This document shows positions 35,674-42,223 of a stretch of 64,000 bases of DNA, one piece after another. How positions within the stretch are numbered: position 1 is the stretch's first letter; every line of letters begins with the position of its first letter. The stretch lies in NCBI RefSeq assembly GCF_010500845.1, contig NZ_JAAAMI010000002.1, forward strand, positions 62,001 to 126,000, written 5' to 3'. This stretch comes from Flagellimonas sediminis (GTDB taxonomy: Bacteria > Bacteroidota > Bacteroidia > Flavobacteriales > Flavobacteriaceae). The position numbers were made by a program, and so were the translations under genes. The notes under the pieces are model-generated. The model worked only from the letters and a program-made list of their open reading frames with translations. It did not search any database and had not been told where the DNA came from.

Positions 35674-36798
35674 CTAGTTACCAATCCAGCCTTCTGGACG
35701 AATAGACGTTCTTGTCCGAGATTCGTCACAGGGTGCTGTGGTAATATTTGGCCTATATGGTGGGTCTGTTTCCGATATCGGGTCCAGGATGCTTTCAATC
35801 ATATCTTCCAATATTTGGTTGCGCTCTATAAAAATAGAAGCCTGTGAGGTGGAAGCGGCAGTGAACCTACCCAGTATGATTTCATCAGTATTGCCCGGGT
35901 TAAAGATGTTTCCAACTACCACAGAGGGAGGGGGAGCATCAAAATTTCCGTTGTTGTCGACAATATCCTTAAGTCTTTTGTAGTATTCATAGGCATCGTA
36001 GGATACCGAAACCTGTTCTAATTGGACCAAAATATTTTCCTTGTTGTATAATAAGACATTGCCAACGGGCAGGTTACGGATAGAGGTGCCATCACTAAAT
36101 TTGTCGTCATAAATTTCAATACTCTCGTTGAACCTTATCCTCCAACAGTTCTGCTCGCAATAGTATACAAAATAATATCCTGATGCTCCTGAGTTATTCG
36201 GCTTACATTCGCCATCCCTAAAATTACCTCCATAGCATACCTCGCAATACGTCTGTCTTTCAAATGAACGGAAACGCCAGAAATAGTAATTTTTCTTGTT
36301 CGGGGGATCTTCAAAATCTACCAAAATGGAATGACCGGGAACAAATTTTCCTGAGTCCTCCCTAAAAATGACCTCTTTGTTATACTCGGCTCGAATTTTA
36401 GAAACTTCCACCGGCTCAACAACGGTTTCAGGTCGGGATTTGTAATTTCTTCCATCGGCCAAAACAACATCCAGTTCCCAAGTTTCCCCTGTGGCTACCA
36501 CAAAATCTTCTGAAGGGACATACACATCCTCCCTTTCTTCCAAGAGAAGTATTTGGCCCGTATCAACATTGGTAAAGGTTACCGTGGCCCCTTTTTGAAA
36601 AAGGTTCCGATAAATACCAAAATCTGAACTTGTTTGATTTATAGTTACATACGAAGTGCCCGGTACGGAAGAAGCCAATCCTTCAATGATGATTTGATCC
36701 CCAATGAAGATATACTCAGGAGCTACAGGATCCACACATCCGAAGTAGAGGAGGGAAAGAAGAGCAGGAACCACAAAACCAATTAGTTTTTTAAACAT
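35674..36798 (-). CDS. DUF4249 family lipoprotein
   Basis: A 374-residue lipoprotein (signal with YFGC, Cys21). The N-terminal part is beta-rich with YVTINQTSSDFGIYR and GATVTFTNVDTGQ, typical of DUF4249; the middle holds a Cys-rich loop (RQTYCEVCYGGNFRDGECK and FVYYCEQNCWR), the frequent ligand-side loop of this family. It is encoded directly before a TonB receptor gene and probably acts as its surface partner, as SusD does for SusC. The ligand is unknown. It ends the flank next to the integrated element. Confidence 0.88.
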   Translation of the reverse strand: MFKKLIGFVVPALLSLLYFGCVDPVAPEYIFIGDQIIIEGLASSVPGTSYVTINQTSSDFGIYRNLFQKGATVTFTNVDTGQILLLEEREDVYVPSEDFVVATGETWELDVVLADGRNYKSRPETVVEPVEVSKIRAEYNKEVIFREDSGKFVPGHSILVDFEDPPNKKNYYFWRFRSFERQTYCEVCYGGNFRDGECKPNNSGASGYYFVYYCEQNCWRIRFNESIEIYDDKFSDGTSIRNLPVGNVLLYNKENILVQLEQVSVSYDAYEYYKRLKDIVDNNGNFDAPPPSVVVGNIFNPGNTDEIILGRFTAASTSQASIFIERNQILEDMIESILDPISETDPPYRPNITTAPCDESRTRTSIRPEGWIGN

Positions 36799-37068
36799 AT
36801 AGAGCTGGATAAACGAAGGTTATAAATTTTGAAAAATCGGGGTTGTTTTGATTCACCAATTGTTGATTCCGTTTATTTCAATTTCAAATTTTTTAATCTT
36901 GAATATAACATAAAAACTTCAGCGTTCAGTATTTAGGGAATTTCTCCAGATATCCTGCATCCATACGATGTTGTAAGATAAAAAGTAATGAAATGACCTG
37001 AGAAATACCGTGAACGAGTTATCAACAAAATATTGATAATCAATTTAATATAATAAAAAAATAGTAGG

Positions 37069-37085
37069 ATTACTTCCCTATGCAA
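37069..37085 (+). repeat. Attachment-site core, left copy
   Basis: The 17-bp core attacttccctatgcaa, identical to 45,963-45,979. On the minus strand it reads as the end of an MnmE gene (Cys-Ile-Gly-Lys-stop), here without the gene, as expected for the displaced half-site. Confidence 0.85.
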
Positions 37086-37132
37086 TATCTTACAGTGCCC
37101 ATGAATAGGGGAGTGGAGAGGTTAGGGGTGGA

Positions 37133-37151
37133 AAAAAGGTGTACCCTTTTT
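37133..37151 (-). terminator. Terminator downstream of higA and overlapping arm-type site
   Basis: AAAAAGG and CCTTTTT arms (37,133-37,139 and 37,145-37,151) around TGTAC; the minus strand reads stem then TTTTTT. It is 36 bases after the higA stop. The overlapping 12-mer AAAAAAGGTGTA (37,132-37,143) is repeated in the integrase promoter at the other end. Confidence 0.55.
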
Positions 37152-37186
37152 GTTGCCTTTATTGTTCTTTTGTTTGTTAACAACTT

Positions 37187-37549
37187 CTATTGAAGAATAA
37201 TGTCACTGTCAATGTTCAACTTTTGGTGTAAAGCCTTGGCAACGTTCAAAGTAATTTCACGCTTTCCATTTAGGTAATCACTGATTCGCGACGCACTGGT
37301 GTTTAAAAGTGCAGCCAGGTCTTTTCTTTTCAGGCCCATTTCAAACATACGAAGCTCGATCATTTCTTGTAGGGTGGGTAATCCGATAGGGAAATGAATC
37401 TCCTCGTATTGTTCTATAATATCAGTAACCTCCATAAATTCCTTGGCCAATGGGTCATCGGTTGGAGTGTTGTCATCAACTACATCTATCAACTCTTCTA
37501 AGCGAAGGTTTGCTTTGACGTATTCTTCGTGTGTTATTAATTTTCCCAT
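37187..37549 (-). CDS. higA: HigA-type antitoxin with HTH domain
   Basis: About 120 residues when begun at MGKLITHEEY; six more codons are open upstream but would overlap the toxin gene by 14 bp. The C-terminal half is an Xre-type helix-turn-helix (LKRKDLAALLNTSASRISDY, LNGKREITLNVAKALHQKL), the N-terminal half a helical toxin-binding region. It directly follows the HigB-like toxin gene, toxin first and antitoxin second, the usual order for higBA. It should neutralise the toxin and repress the operon through the palindromes upstream. Confidence 0.85.
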   Translation of the reverse strand: MGKLITHEEYVKANLRLEELIDVVDDNTPTDDPLAKEFMEVTDIIEQYEEIHFPIGLPTLQEMIELRMFEMGLKRKDLAALLNTSASRISDYLNGKREITLNVAKALHQKLNIDSDIILQ

Positions 37550-37553
37550 ACCA

Positions 37554-37850
37554 CTATAATTTATCAATGTTCTTTATTTTGTTGTAATCCTTATGATTCC
37601 CGACCCATCGAATTAATACTTTCTTGAATTTAAACCGTACAATGGCCACTATCCGATAGTGGTTACCTTTAACATTAAAAACAAATCTCCCATTTCCAAC
37701 GCTATCAGCCGAATTGAAAGTATTCTTCAAGTCCGAAAAACTTTCCCATTCTGCTTTATTTGCTTTTTTATACCAATCTTGCAAAGCCACTTTGGCATTG
37801 GTTTCTTTTGAAAAATATTCCCTTAGCTTTTTAAATGAAATAACGTGCAA
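37554..37850 (-). CDS. higB: HigB-type mRNA interferase toxin
   Basis: A 98-residue basic protein of the HigB_toxin (RelE-fold) family: MHVISFKKLREYFSKETNAK, ALQDWYKKANKAEWESFSDL, then RFVFNVKGNHYRIVAIVRF and LIRWVGNHKDYNKI, a pattern of alpha helices then beta strands with Lys/Arg and a conserved HKDY near the end. Relatives cleave mRNA on the ribosome. The gene is AT-rich. On this element it probably stabilises the element in its host. Confidence 0.88.
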   Translation of the reverse strand: MHVISFKKLREYFSKETNAKVALQDWYKKANKAEWESFSDLKNTFNSADSVGNGRFVFNVKGNHYRIVAIVRFKFKKVLIRWVGNHKDYNKIKNIDKL

Positions 37851-37873
37851 TTGATAGATAATGTTTATTTAGA

Positions 37874-37909
37874 ATGTAAAGATACATTAAAATTACACTA
37901 AATGTAATT
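37874..37909 (-). promoter_or_regulatory. Paired palindromes upstream of higBA, candidate HigA operator
   Basis: ATGTA-AAGA-TACAT at 37,874-37,887 and AATTACA-CTAAA-TGTAATT at 37,891-37,909 both have TGTA/TACA half-sites. They lie 24-59 bases before the higB start, the expected place for an autorepressor. Confidence 0.5.
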
Positions 37910-37933
37910 AAATTTCAATATTTGTAATAGTTT

Positions 37934-38845
37934 TTAATTTCTATCTCCCGTAAATCTTTGAAAGCTGTCTAAAACATCACGGTCATAAACATTCTTTCTT
38001 CTCCAGCTCATTTTGCCATTTTCCAATTCTCCAACTAATCCAATTGAAAAAGCCGCGGTACCCTCAATCATTTTCATAATTTTAAATTGAAATACTTTAT
38101 GCAGAACCATATGATTGTCTACAAAGTTTGGGTGAAAAGCCATATTAGCATAGGTCTCTTCTGTTGAAAAACTAGGATACAGAATAAAGTCATTGTAAAT
38201 ATCTTCAAACATTAGCTTCTTTGAAATAAAAGATGAAAGAGAATATCTAGGGTCTTTTAATCTATATGCGTTACCAATGAAGTTTGTGAGAGCCATATAG
38301 TGGTCATTAAGTTTTGGATAGTTTTTATTCCATAGTTTAAGTTGGTCGTTATGGACATTCTGAGTGAATTCCCACCATGGGTTGTGGCGTTTCAAGGAAA
38401 CAGGAAGCAAGCATGCAAGCTTAATCGGTCTATTTACCTTAATTTTCCAAACACTTAAGAAACCGACATCTTCAATTTTTGGTTTCATTTCGTGTATAGC
38501 AGAATTTGCACTATCAGAACAATAAAAAACAGAAGTTCCGGCAACATTTGATCGTCCATTTTTTCTACATAGGCTTGGAGAAGGATAGGAATAAGTGTTT
38601 ACTAGATTTGTATCAGTGGATTTAAAATCAATATTCATTCTTACTCTATAGAAATAAAAGTTTTCAAATGCTTCAGGATGTAACTTTTCTTTTGCACTAG
38701 GGAGTATTAGGGCATTATCATAGTAAAAATTGTTAATCTCTTTAAATGATTTATCTGAAAAATCTGAGCCTAGCAATGAGTCGAGATTTTTTTTGTATCT
38801 GTATAGTGGAGGAAATGAGTTTTCTTCACTTGGCAATAAAAACAT
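37934..38845 (-). CDS. RES-domain protein (putative NAD+-degrading toxin)
   Basis: A 303-residue protein. An N-terminal stretch of about 65 residues precedes the RES domain: FYFYRVRMN has the first Arg, CRKNGRSNVAGTSVFYCS and SAIHEMKP the conserved Tyr/Ser and Glu, and YPSFSTEETYANMAF the late Ser/Asn region. RES toxins such as MbcT and ParT attack NAD+ or modify a metabolic enzyme. The protein is much longer than the usual 150-230 residues. No Xre/MbcA-type antitoxin gene adjoins it; the nearest regulator is HigA downstream. Strongly AT-rich. Activity is inferred from motifs only. Confidence 0.72.
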   Translation of the reverse strand: MFLLPSEENSFPPLYRYKKNLDSLLGSDFSDKSFKEINNFYYDNALILPSAKEKLHPEAFENFYFYRVRMNIDFKSTDTNLVNTYSYPSPSLCRKNGRSNVAGTSVFYCSDSANSAIHEMKPKIEDVGFLSVWKIKVNRPIKLACLLPVSLKRHNPWWEFTQNVHNDQLKLWNKNYPKLNDHYMALTNFIGNAYRLKDPRYSLSSFISKKLMFEDIYNDFILYPSFSTEETYANMAFHPNFVDNHMVLHKVFQFKIMKMIEGTAAFSIGLVGELENGKMSWRRKNVYDRDVLDSFQRFTGDRN

Positions 38846-38886
38846 ATCCTAAATAACTTATCGTATTGAATTTAACTTAAATATTA

Positions 38887-38910
38887 TCTAACCCCAAATC
38901 TTACCCCAAA
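38887..38910 (-). repeat. Tandem 12-bp repeat upstream of the RES-domain gene
   Basis: TCTAACCCCAAA followed immediately by TCTTACCCCAAA (11 of 12 identical), 42 bases upstream of the RES start codon. On the minus strand each unit reads TTTGGGGT-x-AGA. A nested inverted repeat AATTTCTTC (38,932-38,940) and GAAGAAATT (38,965-38,973) lies just beyond it. Candidate operator and attenuator or terminator of the mobilization operon. Confidence 0.5.
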
Positions 38911-38987
38911 CTTTGCGCGTGGATCCTGTGGAATTTCTTCCGTGTTCGGGAAGATAAGCGAGAAGAAGAAATTCTATAGGGCGCAAA

Positions 38988-39443
38988 CTACTTTTTGCCC
39001 TTGGCGTTGCGCCATTCTTCATAAAGGACACCTGCCTCTGCGTTTTCCTCCATAAATCGCTCATAGTGCCGAACAGCATTGCTTTCACCTTCAGAAAAGG
39101 CAGCTTCCTCTTTTTCGGATATTCGCGAAACCTGAAATAGGGCATACACTAAAATCAATAATATGATTACCGATAATGCCCAAAACAGTTTTACTGACCA
39201 CTTAGGCAAGGCCATTGACCTTTTAGTATGATAGATTACGTTTGCCAACAGCTTATTTTGTTCTTCCATCACCTTTTTTTGGGAATCGTTGTATCCTTTG
39301 AGGATATGGTCGATTCCCGAAGAGTCTGGTTGAATTTTAAGAGTTTTTATTTCTTGTTGCAATTTTTCCAATCGGTTAACGGAGGTTTCAAAACTTCTTA
39401 TTTCCTCGGTCAACAGTTCTGCTATTTCGTCCAGTTTTGCCAT
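38988..39443 (-). CDS. Small coiled-coil membrane protein of the mobilization operon
   Basis: A 151-residue protein: N-terminal coiled coil (residues about 5-75, FETSVNRLEKLQQEIKTL), one membrane helix (about 84-104, LFWALSVIILLILVYALF) and a short acidic C-terminal part. It starts four bases after the relaxase stop, so it is co-expressed with it. Similar membrane coiled-coil proteins follow relaxase genes in many Bacteroidota elements, and may link the relaxosome to the membrane; this is inference. An overlapping 85-residue frame in the same strand was rejected. Confidence 0.75.
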   Translation of the reverse strand: MAKLDEIAELLTEEIRSFETSVNRLEKLQQEIKTLKIQPDSSGIDHILKGYNDSQKKVMEEQNKLLANVIYHTKRSMALPKWSVKLFWALSVIILLILVYALFQVSRISEKEEAAFSEGESNAVRHYERFMEENAEAGVLYEEWRNAKGKK

Positions 39444-39447
39444 AATT

Positions 39448-40323
39448 CTATATTTCTATTCCAACTCCTTTACCTATGGTTCTTTTAATGGTTTGTTTGA
39501 TAACCTTTGCCGCTATTTTGGTTGCAAGGTTTGGGGTGACAGACACTGTTTTCCCCAATAGATGCATTGCCTTTTCTGTTCTAGCCTTTTCAATGGCATT
39601 TTGGTTGAATCCGATTCGTTCCGCTATTTTATTCATTGACATGGAACGGTGTACCTCACTACCTTTTAGGTTTTGCCCGGCGAATTCGAACCGAAAACCC
39701 TGCAATTGGTTCTGTTTGTTGATAGAAGGGATGACCTTTACGGGATGACCTTCCATAGCCTTTATGTACTGGTCAAAGTCCCTTGGCCTGACCTCGCTAA
39801 TCACTTTTTCATGGATTCTTTTGAGAATGATCCTTGCATCCCTGGCCTGTTCCATTTTCTGTTGTTGAACATCACGTACTGTAGTCAATCCCATTTCTTT
39901 TGCAACTCTTTCGGCAGCCAATTGACTTCGTTTTCCAATGAAATTATCCTTGTAGGCCTGACCTTGAAAATTGATACGGTTTGTATAGAGATGGATATGT
40001 ACATGTTGCCTGTTTCTGTGGACAAAGGCAATAGCTTGGTTCTCCTGTAATTTCATCTGTTTTAAAAAGCGTTCAGTTATTTCCCTCAATTCTTTGTTTT
40101 CCATTTTCTTGCCATCCTTAATAGTAGGGCTTAGCACAAAGCTGAGTGTATTCTTTTTACACAGTTCGTTTTGCTGTTGGATTATTTTGAACTCCTCAGT
40201 GATTTCTTTGGGAGTTTCCCCGGCCAAATATTGGCTGTGAATAATTTCAGGCTTCTTTTCTTCTCGAAGCCCATAGGTCATTGATGCCGATGTGTGCGAT
40301 ATGGATTTCCCCATGCCAATCAT
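39448..40323 (-). CDS. Relaxase/mobilization nuclease (MobB-like)
   Basis: A 291-residue relaxase-family protein that would nick oriT and lead one DNA strand into a recipient. The three-His metal site is HVHIH at residues 107-111 in QHVHIHLYTNRINFQG; the N-terminal SISHTSASMTYGL has a candidate nucleophile Tyr (Y17). The start overlaps the mobC stop (ATGA); a second Met three codons later is also possible. No coupling protein or type IV secretion gene is present, so a helper is required. Confidence 0.9.
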   Translation of the reverse strand: MIGMGKSISHTSASMTYGLREEKKPEIIHSQYLAGETPKEITEEFKIIQQQNELCKKNTLSFVLSPTIKDGKKMENKELREITERFLKQMKLQENQAIAFVHRNRQHVHIHLYTNRINFQGQAYKDNFIGKRSQLAAERVAKEMGLTTVRDVQQQKMEQARDARIILKRIHEKVISEVRPRDFDQYIKAMEGHPVKVIPSINKQNQLQGFRFEFAGQNLKGSEVHRSMSMNKIAERIGFNQNAIEKARTEKAMHLLGKTVSVTPNLATKIAAKVIKQTIKRTIGKGVGIEI

Positions 40324-40616
40324 CTTTTGAATTTTAAAAGGTGTTCCCTGATCTCTTTTGCTAATTGGGTGACTTCTTCAGAAAGTCGAGGGTTCCGCTT
40401 TCTGAACATATTTCCGATCCGTTTGAAATTGTTTTGATAATTGACCAACAGCTTATAGGCTTCAATTTGATCTTCGGTAAGACGTTCAATGATTCTGTCA
40501 TCAAAGGCGGCTCGGCGACAATATTCGCTAATTGACAAACCCGATTTTTTGGCCTTAACCTTCAACAGTTTTTTCTCATAGACAGAGCACCTGAATTGTA
40601 CGAATTCTCTTTTCAT
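40320..40616 (-). CDS. MobC-like relaxosome accessory protein
   Basis: A 98-residue basic protein when begun at MKREFVQFRCSVYEKK. A ribbon-helix-helix-like N-terminus (KKSGLSISEYCRRAAFD) is followed by the MobC helical part (LLVNYQNNFKRIGNMFRKR). A 21-residue upstream extension is full of Cys and His, is unlike a protein and contains the candidate oriT, so it was excluded. MobC proteins melt DNA at oriT for the relaxase, whose gene overlaps by four bases. Confidence 0.87.
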   Translation of the reverse strand: MKREFVQFRCSVYEKKLLKVKAKKSGLSISEYCRRAAFDDRIIERLTEDQIEAYKLLVNYQNNFKRIGNMFRKRNPRLSEEVTQLAKEIREHLLKFKR

Positions 40617-40628
40617 ACATCTTTTTCC

Positions 40629-40680
40629 CTTTTGCGACCTTCGGGAGCAAAAGCAAGATTTGTCATGACAATGACACATC
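40629..40680 (-). other. Candidate origin of transfer (oriT)
   Basis: Just upstream of mobC: an inverted repeat CTTTTGC (40,629-40,635) / GCAAAAG (40,647-40,653) with an inner CC-TTC-GG stem, followed by the perfect 12-bp palindrome TTGTCATGACAA (40,660-40,671) and a further TGACA. Relaxase origins usually have a hairpin next to the nick site close to the mob genes. The nick position is not known. Confidence 0.5.
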
Positions 40681-40746
40681 TTGAATTCTCACTCAAACGG
40701 GTAAAACTTTTCCATACCTGAATCAATTTTTTCTCCCTCCCCATTA

Positions 40747-41040
40747 CTATTTTGTGTTATTGTTTAGACTGTACTTAAGAGCTTCGGATTCTATTTCTTC
40801 TTTTGATTTTCTCCCATTCTGCAACAACCAGACATTAAGCTTTTTCTTCTCAAAGAATATCATTTTACCGTTGGGTTTGGAGTGTGGAATCTTTCTTGTA
40901 GAAGTCAGTTTATAAAGAAAACTTCTGGAGATTCCCATGTATTCACAGGCTTCTTCAAAGGTCAGTACTTCTTTATTTGCAATTAGTAATCGCTCGATTC
41001 TGTCGAGTCGTTGTTCTAGTTCGATATTATCCATTATCAT
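40747..41040 (-). CDS. Excisionase-like helix-turn-helix protein
   Basis: A 97-residue protein. A short coiled-coil start (DNIELEQRLDRIERLL) leads to an HTH_17/MerR-like winged helix: VLTFEEACEYMGISRSFLYK, RKIPHSKPNGKMIFFEKKKL. Such proteins act as excision factors or regulators in Bacteroidota mobile elements. It lies upstream of the mobilization genes on the same strand. A second Met two codons in is an alternative start. Confidence 0.85.
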   Translation of the reverse strand: MIMDNIELEQRLDRIERLLIANKEVLTFEEACEYMGISRSFLYKLTSTRKIPHSKPNGKMIFFEKKKLNVWLLQNGRKSKEEIESEALKYSLNNNTK

Positions 41041-41180
41041 AAAAATTATAGTTTGACAATAGACAAAGGCCTTTGTTCTTTTTATTAGAATTCTGATGCT
41101 AAGCTAGTATGGGAAGGGAAAAGAAAAGTACGCCTTATCAGCAATGCATACATATTCGGAAGAAAGGCAAGCAAAGAATG

Positions 41181-41897
41181 TTATAAACTTTCAAAAATGG
41201 CCTTTAGGTCTTCGCTTCGGTTGGAAACGGGGGTTCTGGATTTAGCATCTTTGATGGTAGAATACTTATAGGGTTTGCCATCTTTTCTCCGTATAGTATC
41301 CGATCTTTTGAAAAAGTCAATAAGGCTCAATGAGTTTGTAGGGAACTTCAATTTAAAAAGTTCATAGAATTCCCGACAGCTTGGGGCATCCAGTTTAAAA
41401 AATATTTTAGAATTGTGAGTATGCCAATCTTTTAAAAAGACTTCAATAAAATCATCCAGATTTGTTTGTTCCGAATGAATCATATCGTATTGGACAAAAC
41501 CATTGTATAACTTTTGTAATTGATTTTTGGTAATGGAAATATTGAAATTATCCTGCTTCTTTAGCTTTTCCTTGATTTTTGGAATAAATACATTTTTAAA
41601 TCTTTTAGACCATGTTATTTGGGATAGTAGAATCCCACCAAAGAAAATGAAGACATTAGCGTAAAAAAAGAAGGATTTCGGATTGTCAGAATATTTCAAT
41701 AGTGATGTATAACTACCGTGCATCAATAATAGGCCTATCCCGTAGAATACCAATCGTGGCCGTTCTACGTATTTGTCCCATCCTACGGGTTCATTAAACA
41801 TATAACGAGCAAAGAAGACGATATAGGGAATAAGCAGACGTATATAAACGTAAGCAAAGCATAACCATAAAACTATTTGATAAGAATTGACTTGCAT
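41181..41897 (-). CDS. Membrane protein with cytoplasmic C-terminal domain, unknown function
   Basis: A 238-residue protein. Three or four hydrophobic segments lie within residues 5-95 (for example IVLWLCFAYVYIRLLIPYIV and FFFYANVFIFFGGILL), followed by a basic helical region and a soluble C-terminal domain (LQKLYNGFVQYDMI, REFYELFKLKFPTN, GKPYKYSTIKDAKSR). That domain loosely recalls the helical C-terminal domains in RteC-like proteins of conjugative transposons, but I cannot confirm it. It is AT-rich and upstream of the excisionase-like gene, on the same strand. Confidence 0.6.
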   Translation of the reverse strand: MQVNSYQIVLWLCFAYVYIRLLIPYIVFFARYMFNEPVGWDKYVERPRLVFYGIGLLLMHGSYTSLLKYSDNPKSFFFYANVFIFFGGILLSQITWSKRFKNVFIPKIKEKLKKQDNFNISITKNQLQKLYNGFVQYDMIHSEQTNLDDFIEVFLKDWHTHNSKIFFKLDAPSCREFYELFKLKFPTNSLSLIDFFKRSDTIRRKDGKPYKYSTIKDAKSRTPVSNRSEDLKAIFESL

Positions 41898-42223
41898 TTC
41901 CCCAAGTTAACATTTTAGCGGATTTCAGATGTTTAAGATGGTCGTGTTTTATTCTCTGTAGCAAAGAATATTCTACTTTAGTTGGAACTGTATCCCAATT
42001 TCAATGTAAATACTTTTGACAAATACCGTCAATTTTTTTTACACAAGAAGATAACTTAAGTTGAATGGAAATATTGTATATGATTGATTATTAACCCACT
42101 ATGATTGTGGCATAAAAATAGGTATAGTAAATTAGTATGTCTTAACTACAAATGCGAATTGCCTAATCGTTTGTAAAGTTTGCCATTTATCTATCAATAA
42201 TAAAGACCAAAAAACGGACAATC
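41898..42223. other. Gene-free divergent region inside the mobile element
   Basis: 326 bases between the membrane-protein gene and the permease gene. No credible gene. The only structure seen is TTGAC-n7-GTCAA at 42,016-42,032 followed by eight T, which could be a weak terminator or an operator. No convincing -33/-7 pair was found for the permease; TTTGTAAAGTTTG near 42,170-42,182 is one base off spacing. Confidence 0.4.

Larger units (their letters stand above)
36799..37186. other. Gene-free junction: chromosome left flank and left end of the mobile element
   Basis: No credible gene. The first 270 bases are chromosomal and include the promoter side of the DUF4249 gene, for which no clear consensus promoter was found. 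A 26-bp AT-rich repeat related to one at the far end of the element lies at 37,018-37,043. The attachment core is at 37,069-37,085, and the terminator of the toxin-antitoxin operon and an integrase arm-type site lie at 37,132-37,151. Confidence 0.7.

Noticed and set aside
38888-39145. 85-residue minus-strand frame overlapping the coiled-coil membrane protein
   Set aside because: It is a shifted frame of the same DNA with an odd, basic composition; the other frame has a membrane helix and proper operon spacing.
40617-40679. N-terminal extension of MobC by 21 residues
   Set aside because: The extension is Cys/His-rich, unlike MobC, and its DNA contains the palindrome and hairpin of the candidate oriT.
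42016-42040. Terminator TTGAC-n7-GTCAA followed by T8
   Set aside because: The stem is only five AT-rich base pairs and no gene ends upstream on the plus strand; noted in the intergenic entry but not called as a terminator.
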